Below, piece after piece: positions 8,710 to 16,865 of a DNA stretch of 64,000 bases. Below the pieces are notes generated by a model. The model was not told where the DNA came from. It did no database searches and saw nothing but the letters and a program-made list of their open reading frames with translations. The position numbers and the translations under genes are program-made. Numbering within the stretch: the first letter of the stretch is position 1; the number at the start of each line of letters is the position of its first letter. Source of the stretch: Paracoccus sp. DMF-8 (lineage in GTDB: Bacteria > Pseudomonadota > Alphaproteobacteria > Rhodobacterales > Rhodobacteraceae); the NCBI RefSeq assembly GCF_029309835.1, contig NZ_JARJHL010000017.1:434001-498000 (forward strand), read 5' to 3'.

Positions 8710-8958
8710 ATGCAGACCACGACCGCTGCCCCCGAGGGCCAGCCCCTGAACCTCCTCGCGGACTGGATCAGCCGCGACCAGCTTGCGGGTGAGTTGGGCG
8801 TTGCCAGCGACACCCTCGCCAGGTGGGAAGCCCGCCACGAAGGCCCGCCCTGCACCCGCATCGGGCGCAAGGTGTTCTATCGGCGCACCTCGGTCGAGGC
8901 GTGGATCCGCGCGCAGGAGCAGGTCCGCCCCGCGCCGAAAACCCGGGGGCGGCGCTGA
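8710..8958 (+). CDS. Small helix-turn-helix protein, possible excisionase
   Basis: 82 residues with a MerR/excisionase-type winged helix: 'ISRDQLAGELGVASDTLARW' and 'RIGRKVFYRRTSVEAWI' are the two halves of the HTH-17 pattern. The ATG follows GGGAG. It opens the phage-like early operon and shares its upstream control module with the integrase gene, which suits an excisionase or Cox-like regulator. That role is inference. Confidence 0.7.
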   Translation: MQTTTAAPEGQPLNLLADWISRDQLAGELGVASDTLARWEARHEGPPCTRIGRKVFYRRTSVEAWIRAQEQVRPAPKTRGRR

Positions 8959-9221
8959 TGGCCGCCCCACATCGCCCCGCCCGGCGCCCTGCTGTCGATC
9001 CCGCCCGGCGCGCGCAGCGTCTGGCCGAGGCGCGCACCGTCGTCGCCAATGTCGCGCACCATTCCGACCACCTCGTCCGCCTTGCCTGTCAGGTGCTGAC
9101 TACCCACGGCCAGTCGGAACGCGAACGCCGCGATGCCCGGGCCTTGCTCTTTGCGGTCGAGGCCCGATGCCCGGCCCGCCATCGCCGCGCGCAGGGCCTC
9201 GACCCAGAGGTCCGCCGATGA
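8958..9221 (+). CDS. Small phage protein of unknown function
   Basis: 87 residues, starting at an ATG that overlaps the previous stop (TGATG). Basic N-terminus, then a helical region 'RTVVANVAHHSDHLVRLACQ'. Not recognised. Overlap with genes on both sides supports it being a real operon member. Confidence 0.55.
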   Translation: MAAPHRPARRPAVDPARRAQRLAEARTVVANVAHHSDHLVRLACQVLTTHGQSERERRDARALLFAVEARCPARHRRAQGLDPEVRR

Positions 9222-9613
9222 AGCGGCGCGGAACTCCCGAGGCCGATTTGCAGCGCGCCGTCGTGCAGGCGCTGCGCATCGCGCTGCCCCGCTCGGCCAT
9301 CATCCATCACTGCGCCAACGAGGTGACGGAGGCCGGGCCCCGCGGAGCCAAGCGCCAGGCGATCCTTGTCGGTATGGGCGTCCATGCTGGTTTCGCCGAT
9401 CTGATGGTGCTCTGCGACGGCCGCGTGCTGTTCCTCGAGCTGAAGGCGCCGAAAGGGCGGCTGCGGCCGGAACAGGAGGCATTCCGCGATGCTGTTCTGG
9501 CGCAGGGGTTCGGCTGGGCGCTGGTGCGCAGTCTCGACGACGCGCTGGGCGCGCTGGCCGATCACGGCTTCACCACGCGGATCGCCCCTGCCCCGCGGAG
9601 GCCCGCGCCATGA
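9218..9613 (+). CDS. VRR-NUC domain nuclease
   Basis: 131 residues. The VRR-NUC/PD-(D/E)XK core is readable: Glu in 'TPEADLQRAV', Asp in 'HAGFADLMVLC' and 'LFLELKAPKGRLRPEQ' carrying the E-x-K pair and the downstream Gln. Phages use such small nucleases in replication or recombination of branched DNA. Overlaps its neighbours by 4 bp on both sides (ATGA), so it is tightly coupled. Confidence 0.85.
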   Translation: MKRRGTPEADLQRAVVQALRIALPRSAIIHHCANEVTEAGPRGAKRQAILVGMGVHAGFADLMVLCDGRVLFLELKAPKGRLRPEQEAFRDAVLAQGFGWALVRSLDDALGALADHGFTTRIAPAPRRPAP

Positions 9614-10618
9614 GCCACGAGGCCACCAACTGGGCCATCAAGCAGCGCGGGTTGAAGCCCACGACCAAGATCGTGCTCTGGCACCTCTGCGATCGGTTCA
9701 ACCCCGACTACGGCTGCTTCCCCTCGCAGGACCGGCTGGCGCATGACTGCGAGATCAGCCGGTCGACGCTGAACGATCATCTTGGCCAGCTCGAAGCCGT
9801 GGGCCTGCTGCGGCGGGTGCCGCGGCTCGATCCCGTGACCAAGCGCCAGCTGCCGACACGCTACATCCTGGGGTTCGAGCCCTGGCTTCACACCTGTAGC
9901 TGCGGTGCCGTGTCCGGAAATCGGACACGGGGAGGATCGCGGCGCGGGAATCTCCGACATGGCGGCGGGTTCGCACGCCGACGTTGGGTCGGAAGCGCTG
10001 CCGTGTCCGGATTTCGGACACGGGGAGGATGCCGGAGCCGTGTCCGATTTTCCGGACGAGCCGTGTCCGGAAAATGCCGAAAGCCGTGTCCGGATTTCGG
10101 ACACTAACCCTGTAAGGGAACCTCTAAGGAAACCAGTAAAGGAGGAGGAGGGCGCGCAGGCGCGCGCGGCGATCTCCGATGAGGTTTTCGGAGAGCTGCT
10201 CGCGGCGCTGGGCCTCGATCCCGCCGCCCTGCCCGGCTGGTGGCAAGGCTGGCCGCCCCGGCTGCACGTCCAGCGCTGGCGCCACGAGCTGGGGCTGACC
10301 GAGGCGGAGATCATCGAAACGGCCGAGGCCAGCCGCCAGGAGCATCCCGAACCGCCCGATGGGCCGAAGGCGCTGGACCGCGCCATGCAGCGCGCCGCCC
10401 AGCGCAAGGTCGAGGATGCAGGCAGGAAACGGCGGACGCCCAAGACACCCCCTGCCCCGGCAGCGAAGCCGATCACCGACCTGCCCGCCTTCTACGCCGA
10501 TCTGGTCAACTCCGACCGGTATTCGCCGGTCAGCGCGATCAGCAACACGATGCGCGATGCCATGCTGGCCCGGGGGCTGGTCACGGCCGAGCGCCTGCGC
10601 GAACGAGGGGTGCGGTGA
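9610..10618 (+). CDS. HTH phage replication initiator-like protein, one frameshift
   Basis: The N-terminal domain (residues 1-90) is an HTH_36-type winged helix of phage replication proteins ('KIVLWHLCDRFNPDYGCFPS', 'ISRSTLNDHLGQLEAVGLLR'). The downstream part lies in the next frame from about 9896 ('VAAVPCPEIGHGED' on), with the switch near 'WLHT', so one base is gained or lost. The middle codes for repeated PCP-x-x-GHGED units because the DNA carries repeated palindromes (9908-10105). The C-terminal part includes 'GLTEAEIIETAEASRQEHPE'. As in lambda O, the origin may lie inside the initiator gene. Overlaps the VRR-NUC stop and the methyltransferase start. Confidence 0.65.
9908..10105. repeat. 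Iteron-like palindromic repeats inside the initiator gene
   Basis: The half-site CCGTGTCCG occurs five times in direct orientation at 9908, 10001, 10038, 10061 and 10084. At 9908 and 10001 it is followed by 5 bp and a full CGGACACGG mirror half; the copies at 10038 and 10084 have a degenerate or shortened mirror half and 10061 has none. The last three copies are spaced 23 bp apart. This looks like a cluster of initiator-binding iterons. Confidence 0.6.
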
Positions 10619-11691
10619 ATGGCATGGTGTCACGTCCCCGGCACGGACTGTCCCTCTGCGCAGGCGGCGGAGGCCTTGATCTGGGCCTCATGCTCGCCGA
10701 GCCAAGCCATCACACCCGCGCCTTCGTCGAATGGGAGGACTGGCCCCGCACTGTCCTCATCGCCGCCCAGCGCGCAGGATACTTCGCCCTGGCCCCGATC
10801 TGGACCGACCTGCGCAGCTTTGACGCCCGACCGTTCCGCGGCGCCTTCGATGCCGTCCTCGCAGGATATCCCCGCCAGCCCTTCAGCGCGGCCGGAAAGC
10901 GTGGCGGCGCCGGCGACCCCCGTCACCTCTGGCCCGATGTTGCCCGCGTCATCGGCGAATGCCGTCCCGAATGGGTCTTCCTCGAAAACGTCGCCGGTCA
11001 GGTCACCCTCGGCCTCGAGACCGTCCTGCGAGAGCTTTGGGGATTGGGCCACAGGCCTGCGGCGGGCCTGTTCTCGGCGGCAGAGGTCGGCGCGCCGCAC
11101 GAGCGGCTGCGCATCTTCATCCTGGCCCACACCGATGAGCCTGCATCCCGGCACCGGCCGCTACAACCCGGCGGGGAACAGCGACTTCACCCGGAAGGCC
11201 GAGGCGCTGGCGCTGGGCATCGCGAAGGCCCTGCCGAACCACTGGCCGACCCCGGCCGCGCAGAACTGGAAGGGCAGCAGCGAGGCCAGCATCATCCGCA
11301 CGGACGGCAAGTCCCGGATGGACCTGCTGCACTACCGGGCGGAGCAGGGCTTCATCCGCCCGGCCCCGGCGACCTTCCCGGATGGGCCACGGTCCTCGCA
11401 TCACGCCCCGATCTCGCGCCCGCTCTGGGCTTCGATGATTGCCTCGCATGGGCGCGTCGTCTCGCGGCGGATCCTGAAGGGCAGGTCGCGGCGGCGGCTG
11501 AACCCGCTCTTCGTCGGATGGCTGATGGGCTGGCCCATCGGGCACGCGCTCTGCGCCTGCTCGGCAACGGAGTTCACCCTCTGGCAGCGGCACATGCGTG
11601 GCGCGCTCTCGCAGCTGCCCATGGCCTCGGGCCCGTGGATCTGGCGGCCGACGGACAATGCCCAGCGCCCGGCGCAGATGGATTTCCTTGA
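10615..11691 (+). CDS. dcm: C5 cytosine DNA methyltransferase with altered catalytic motif
   Basis: 358 residues from a GTG overlapping the previous stop (an ATG follows three codons later). SAM-binding motif 'GLSLCAGGGGLDLGL', the motif IV region 'DAVLAGYPRQPFSAAG', 'VFLENVAG' (ENV) and a C-terminal motif X 'GNGVHPLAAAHAW' are in one open frame, with size typical of Dcm enzymes. The nucleophile position is wrong: family members have PCQPFS, here Cys is Arg (CGC, one transition from TGC), so methylation should be abolished unless this is a base-calling error. A second frame over the last half also looks like a methyltransferase C-terminus. Phage versions protect phage DNA from host restriction. 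Confidence 0.8.
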   Translation: MNGMVSRPRHGLSLCAGGGGLDLGLMLAEPSHHTRAFVEWEDWPRTVLIAAQRAGYFALAPIWTDLRSFDARPFRGAFDAVLAGYPRQPFSAAGKRGGAGDPRHLWPDVARVIGECRPEWVFLENVAGQVTLGLETVLRELWGLGHRPAAGLFSAAEVGAPHERLRIFILAHTDEPASRHRPLQPGGEQRLHPEGRGAGAGHREGPAEPLADPGRAELEGQQRGQHHPHGRQVPDGPAALPGGAGLHPPGPGDLPGWATVLASRPDLAPALGFDDCLAWARRLAADPEGQVAAAAEPALRRMADGLAHRARALRLLGNGVHPLAAAHAWRALAAAHGLGPVDLAADGQCPAPGADGFP

Positions 11692-11707
11692 AGGATTGCA
11701 GCCATGA
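11135..11707 (+). CDS. Alternative-frame methyltransferase C-terminus
   Basis: Offset by one base from the methyltransferase frame, this stretch reads as another protein that resembles the C-terminal part of phage DNA methylases: 'NHWPTPAAQNWKG', 'RRLNPLFVGWLMGWPIGHA', 'CSATEF'. From the ATG at 11135 it gives 190 residues and ends at 11707, overlapping the next start by 4 bp. Either the methyltransferase is meant to end in this frame (one frameshift near 11130), or two frames are used. I cannot decide between these from sequence alone. Confidence 0.4.
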   Translation: MSLHPGTGRYNPAGNSDFTRKAEALALGIAKALPNHWPTPAAQNWKGSSEASIIRTDGKSRMDLLHYRAEQGFIRPAPATFPDGPRSSHHAPISRPLWASMIASHGRVVSRRILKGRSRRRLNPLFVGWLMGWPIGHALCACSATEFTLWQRHMRGALSQLPMASGPWIWRPTDNAQRPAQMDFLEGLQP

Positions 11708-12381
11708 GCTTCCACGGCCGCGTCAGCGGCACCAGGATCAAGCGCGCGCTGGGCGTGCAGGCGGCGCTGGAATGGGCGTTCCGGATCGAACAGGCGCAAC
11801 TGGAACTACCTCTCCCCCCGGACGTCACCGAGGAAGGCTTCGGCTTCGGCCTCGAATACGTCCTGCTGCAGCGCGCGGTGCTCGGCTGCAAGATCGACGG
11901 CGGCCAGCACAAGATCGGCGGCTACACCCATGAGGATGCCGAGGTGATCGCCGCAACTGTCGCATGGATCCCCGATAGCCTCGGCGGCAAGCGCATGGCA
12001 ATCCGCGTCGCCGAACTGGCGCGCGCCGGGCTGACCCCGGACTGGATGCCGGGCGCTGTCCCGCGCTGCGTGCCGACCATCGTGAAGCAGAACCAGCATG
12101 GCACGCATGCGGGCGCCATCGTCGTAAGGACGGAGCGTATCCGCGTGCGCGGCCCGGGCGCACGCGCCACGTGGAAGACCATCGACATCCTCGCCTGCCC
12201 GGTCACCTTCTCTCCGCATCCGCAGCAGATCGAGGCCGCCCGGCGCGGCTATGACGACTGGCGGCAGGCACTCGGCTGGGTCAGAGAGGGGCTGATCGCA
12301 GGCGGGATGCTGCGGGAGGTTGAGGTGACGGCAGCGATGCCAAAGGCGAATCCATGGCTGAGGGTGCGTTCATCCGGGTAA
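11704..12381 (+). CDS. Conserved-looking phage protein of unknown function
   Basis: 225 residues, start overlapping the preceding stop (ATGA). No motif recognised; the middle part is rich in hydrophobic and charged alternation ('GGYTHEDAEVIAATVAWIPD'), with a stretch 'VKQNQHGTHAGAIVV' that could bind nucleic acid, and a Trp-rich C-terminus. Last gene of the phage-like early operon before the cargo region. Confidence 0.6.
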   Translation: MSFHGRVSGTRIKRALGVQAALEWAFRIEQAQLELPLPPDVTEEGFGFGLEYVLLQRAVLGCKIDGGQHKIGGYTHEDAEVIAATVAWIPDSLGGKRMAIRVAELARAGLTPDWMPGAVPRCVPTIVKQNQHGTHAGAIVVRTERIRVRGPGARATWKTIDILACPVTFSPHPQQIEAARRGYDDWRQALGWVREGLIAGGMLREVEVTAAMPKANPWLRVRSSG

Positions 12382-12395
12382 GGGATGGTTATTGC

Positions 12396-12430
12396 CTTTT
12401 GGCACATAATGACTATCTTGATGCCAAAGG
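12396..12430. promoter_or_regulatory. Inverted repeat at the toxin-antitoxin promoter
   Basis: CTTTTGGCA (12396) and TGCCAAAGG (12422) form an imperfect inverted repeat directly before the antitoxin ribosome site (AAAGGAG) and ATG. Position and symmetry suit autorepression by the Xre-type antitoxin, which is usual for this family. Confidence 0.55.
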
Positions 12431-12439
12431 AGAACAACC

Positions 12440-12853
12440 ATGCAGTTCGCCACGGTCCAGCCGATCATCGCGCGCCCCGACCTTCCCGTCATCACCGACG
12501 AGGAAGCGGCCGCTCTGGCACGCACCACCGTCAACCTGTTCCGCGCCCTGGGCCTGACGGATGGCGAGGCGCGCGTTCTCTTGGGTGACATGGCGCAGCG
12601 CACCTGGGCGCGCTGGAAGGTTGGCGACATCGGGCGCATCGACCGTGATCTGCGCGCGCGGATGGCGATCCTGATGGGCATCCACAAGGCGCTGCGTTAC
12701 CTCTTCACCGAGCCTGCCCGCGGCTATGCGTGGATCCGCAAGCCCAGCACGGCCTTCGGTGGTCGCAGCGCGCTGGACATCATGTTGTGTGGCGAGATCA
12801 CCGACCTGATCGACCTGCGCGCCTATCTGGATGCCGAACGGGGTGCCTGGTGA
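12440..12853 (+). CDS. Xre/MbcA/ParS-type antitoxin
   Basis: 137 residues. An N-terminal Xre-like HTH ('GLTDGEARVLLGDMAQRTWA') is followed by the DUF2384 toxin-binding domain ('AILMGIHKALRYLFTEPARG', 'WIRKPSTAFGGRSALDIMLC'). It neutralises the RES toxin encoded next and should repress its own promoter through the inverted repeat upstream. Its stop overlaps the toxin GTG by 4 bp. Confidence 0.88.
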   Translation: MQFATVQPIIARPDLPVITDEEAAALARTTVNLFRALGLTDGEARVLLGDMAQRTWARWKVGDIGRIDRDLRARMAILMGIHKALRYLFTEPARGYAWIRKPSTAFGGRSALDIMLCGEITDLIDLRAYLDAERGAW

Positions 12854-13538
12854 ATGTGCCTCTCCGCCGCGTGACATGGCCACGCACTGTCCGCATCATC
12901 CGCTCCATCCACCCGCCCATCGACCTGTTCGAAGACATCGCCGACCCCGCCGATTGGGAGGCGCTGGCCTCGGCCGAGGCCAAGTTCAACCCGCGCATCC
13001 GCGACAGTATCGGTGATCTGTCGAAGGTGCCGGTCGCGCGCCGCGTGACCGGGCCCGGCGCCAGCTGGGTGATGGCACCCTTCGTCCACTGCTCGCCCCT
13101 ACGGCCGGGGCGGTTCTCGGACGGCAGCTTCGGCCTCTACTATGCGGGCGACCGCACCGAGGTCGCCATCGCCGAAACCATCCATCACCACGCCCGCTTC
13201 ATGCGTGCGACGAACGAGGCCCTCGGCTGGACCTCTCAGTTCCGCGAACTGATCGGGTCCGTGGATGCCGATCTGGACGACGCCACCGGCCGCGCCGACC
13301 TGCTGGACCCAGACGACTACCGCGCCTCGCAGGTCTTCGGGGCCGAGCGGCGCGCGGCCGGGTCGAACGGCATCACCCGCTCCAGCATCCGCTTCCCGAC
13401 GGCCAGTGCATCGCCGTCTTCTGGCCCGACGTGATCCCGATCCCCACCCAAGGCGCGCATTTCGCCTATCACTGGAACGGCGAGGCGGTGGATTTCGTCA
13501 AGCAGCTGGACAGTGGCGAGGTGTGGCACGTCACATGA
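12850..13538 (+). CDS. RES-domain toxin, frameshifted near the C-terminus
   Basis: RES toxins degrade or modify NAD+ and arrest growth. The Arg/Glu/Ser motif context is visible: 'VRIIRSIHPP' near the start, 'GRFSDGSFGLYYAGDRTEVA' with the catalytic-site Tyr/Glu region, and 'AIAETIHHHARFM'. The first frame is good to about 13375. The natural end 'DGQCIAVFWPDVIPIPT' to 'LDSGEVWHVT' is in the next frame and stops at 13538, so one base is missing or added near 13380. Starts at a GTG overlapping the antitoxin stop. Confidence 0.83.
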
Positions 13539-13578
13539 CCCTGTCAAAAACGGTCAGCCTCAATCCGCATTCATCAAC

Positions 13579-13621
13579 TTTGGGCTGCATTTCGCCTGAA
13601 AACTCCTTAGCTTGGCCCAAA
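13579..13621. repeat. Inverted repeat upstream of mod
   Basis: TTTGGGC and GCCCAAA are separated by 29 bp, ending 25 bp before the mod ATG. Possible operator of the restriction-modification operon; weak evidence. Confidence 0.25.
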
Positions 13622-13646
13622 CAGCCGATGTCCCCAAAGGTTCCCT

Positions 13647-16600
13647 ATGTCCGATTCCCTGCGTGATCTTGTCCTTGCCCATATTCCGGAAGACGGCTCT
13701 GCCATTGGCAATGGTGCCCTGATCGCGCGGCTGCGGGAGATTGTCCCGAACCTCTCGGACGAGGACTATGCCGCTGCCAAAGACTCGCTGGTGGATGAGG
13801 GCATCCTTGGCAAGGGCAAGGGGCGCGGCGGGTCGGTTTACCTGATCACCGAAGATGACGAGGACGAGGATCAGGACGACGATTTCGAACTGACCCCCAC
13901 AGACGAACCCGCCCCCAAAGCCAAACGCGCGGCGGCCAAGACCAAGGCCGCGCCGCGCAAATCCGGGGAACCGGCGCAGGTCATCAGCTATCGCCACACC
14001 GACACGCGGGTGAACAACCCCGAGGTCGGCATGGTCCACCCCGACAACGACCCCGACCAGCCAAAGACGGTCTGGGCCTATGACCCGCACCTTGACCCTG
14101 CGCTGATGTTCGACAGCCAGCGCGCCCGGGTGGAAAAGCTGATCGACGATGCACTCGCCTCAGACGATCCGGCTACCATGAAGGACGCGCTGGCGGAACT
14201 GCGCGCGTTGCAGGCGCCTTATCTCAACTGGGCGGGCAAGGCAGAGCGGACGAGCTTTCAGGTCGATACCGTATCGCTGCATGTCCATGAACGGGTGGAC
14301 CCGGCGACGATCCTCGCCAATGCGCGCAAGCGGTTGAAGGGCGAGGCGAAGGCGGCCGAGGTATGGCGTCAGGCCGATCTGTTCGCCGCCCCGTTCGAAA
14401 ACCTGCCGCTGCGGCAGGCGCTGGATTTCTACCACCATGAAAAGGGCTGGTCGAACCGGCTGATCGCGGGCGACAGCCTGCTGGTGATGAACTCGCTCTT
14501 GCAGAAAGAGGCGATGGCTGGCCGGGTGCAGATGATCTACATCGACCCGCCCTATGGCATCAAATACGGATCGAACTTTCAGCCCTTCACGAACAAGCGC
14601 GACGTGAAGGACGGCGCGGATGCCGACCTGACCCAGGAACCCGAGATGATCAAGGCGTTCCGGGACACTTGGGAACTGGGCATCCATTCCTACCTGACCT
14701 ATCTGCGCGACCGACTTTGGTTGGCCAAGGAGTTGCTGCACGAGAGCGGGTCAGTCTTCGTGCAGATTTCCGATGAGAACCTGCATCATGTTGCCGAAGT
14801 CGTCGCCGAGGTCTTCGGTGCAGAGAACTATCTAAATGTAATTCCGTTCACCAAGACCAGCGGTGTGACGACGAAGTTCTTAGCCAGCAATGTTGATTTC
14901 CTAGTTTGGTATGCAAAGGACAAGGGCAAGGCCAAGTTCAACCAGCTTTATTTCGAGAAGTCTGCCGAGGCCGGAACCGCCAAGAACTATGGATGGATCG
15001 AGCAAGCCAATGGAGACAGGCGCGGTCAGAGCAAACAAGAAAAAATGGACCCTTCGCTCCTGCCTGACGGAGCAATCGTCTATAAGCCCGACAACATAGC
15101 GAGTCAGGGCAACCCTGCGGACCCCTTCGTCTATCAAGGCAAGCAATACGCGCAGGAATGGAAAACAAACGAAGTCGGAAGGCAGAGACTGGCCAAAGCA
15201 AACCGTCTTCACGTTGCGAAGAACAGCCTGCAGTATGTAAGGTATCTCACTGATTTTCCATGCATCGCCCACACACAGCTTTGGGACGATATGCAGACGG
15301 GAAGCTTCACAGAAGACAAAGTCTACGCAGTTCAAACGGCGGAAAAGGTCATTGAGCGGTGCCTATTGATGACCACCGATCCAGGAGACCTTGTCCTTGA
15401 TCCAACCTGTGGCTCGGGAACTACTGCCATTGTCGCCGAGAAATGGGGCAGGCGCTGGATCACCTGCGACACCAGCCGGGTGGCGATAACTCTGGCCAAA
15501 CAAAGGCTTATGACGGCGAGTTTCGACTATTTCCGTCTTCGTTTCCCCCACGAAGGGCTAAAGGGTGGCTTTGTGTATCAGACAGTTCCGCACATCATGT
15601 TGCGGTCGATTGCAACCAACATCGAGATCGACACGATTTTCGACGAGCGGCACCCCGCCATCGCCACGGCGCTGGCGGCGCTGAACGCCACCCTCACCAC
15701 CGCCCTGCCCTTTCGCCCCGCTCAAGGCGCGCGCAGCGGGAAGCCCGTCACCTTCACCAAGGGCGAGCGGCTGGAGGAATGGGAGGTGCCCTTTGACCTG
15801 CCCGACGACTGGGCCCGCGTGCCGCTGCCGAACCCTTCGCCGCGTTCCACGCCGCGCGGCAGGCGATGCAGGCCGCGATGGATGCCAGCATCAAGGCCCA
15901 CGCCGATCAGGAAACGCTGTACGACAGGCCTGAGCTAGACAAGACCCGGCTGCGCATCACAGGCCCGTTCAGCGTTGAGGCCGTGCCAGCCCCATCGGTC
16001 CTGTCGCTGTGATGATGACCGCCCCGGACCAAGCCGATGCCACGGTCGCGCGGCTCAGGCGAAACCTCGCGCCAGACGCAATGGCGCGATGAGCTGGTCC
16101 GCACCGGCCTGCGCGCCAAGGGCGGCGCGATGCTGAAGATCACCGATCTTGCAGGCTCGTCCCTGGCGTCGCACTATCCATGCATCAGGCACAGTTGCCG
16201 ACACCGGGCGAGCGGGTCGTTGTCAGCTTCGGCCCGGAACATGCCGCGCTTGAACAGAAGCAGGTTGAGCGCGCAATCGAGGATGCCCAGACTCTAGTGC
16301 CCAAACCCAAGTTCGTGGTCTTCTGCGCATTTACCTTCGATCCGGAGGCGGCGAAAGATATCGACGAGACTCAACTGGCCGGGCGTCACCTTGCTCAAGG
16401 CCCAGATGAACACCGATTTGCTGACCGAGGACCTGAAAAAGGCCCGGACATCCAACCAGAGTCGTTCTGGCTGATGGGGCAGCCCGAGGTGGAACTGACG
16501 CAGGCTGGCGATAACTGGCAGGTAGAGGTCACACTGGCTTCGACTATTTCGATCCCCGCGCACAGGCGACACTTGTAGCGAGCGGCGGGTCGAAGAACAT

Positions 16601-16860
16601 CTCCATGTGGTCGCTCGACACCGACTATGACGGGCGCAGCCTGATGCCACATCAGGTGTTCTTCCCGATGGCCGGTGCGAAGGACGGCTGGAACCGCCTT
16701 GAAAAGACGATCCGCGCCGAACTGGATGAGGACTTGCTGGAGCAGTTCCACGGCACAGTCTCCCTGCCGTTCGAGGCGGGTGACCATCGCCGGGTCGCGG
16801 TAAAGATCGTGGATGACTCGGGGCATCGAAAGTCACTCAAGATCATGCGACCTGGAGTGA
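13647..16860 (+). CDS. N6-adenine DNA methyltransferase (Mod), 3' third frameshifted
   Basis: The frame is uninterrupted to about 15830: an acidic/basic linker (residues 60-110), 'IYIDPPYGIKYG' (motif IV near residue 300), a variable central part, then 'LDPTCGSGTTAIVAEKWGRR' (SAM motif I near residue 584). DPPY before the SAM motif makes it a beta-class enzyme of the type III Mod kind. After 15830 the same protein continues only if the frame is changed several times, up to 'GHRKSLKIM' and a stop near 16860; this tail matches that of the second Mod at 28710-30170. The central region 14825-15400 is visibly lower in GC. It should protect self DNA from the Res protein encoded next. Confidence 0.85.
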
Positions 16861-16865
16861 CGACG

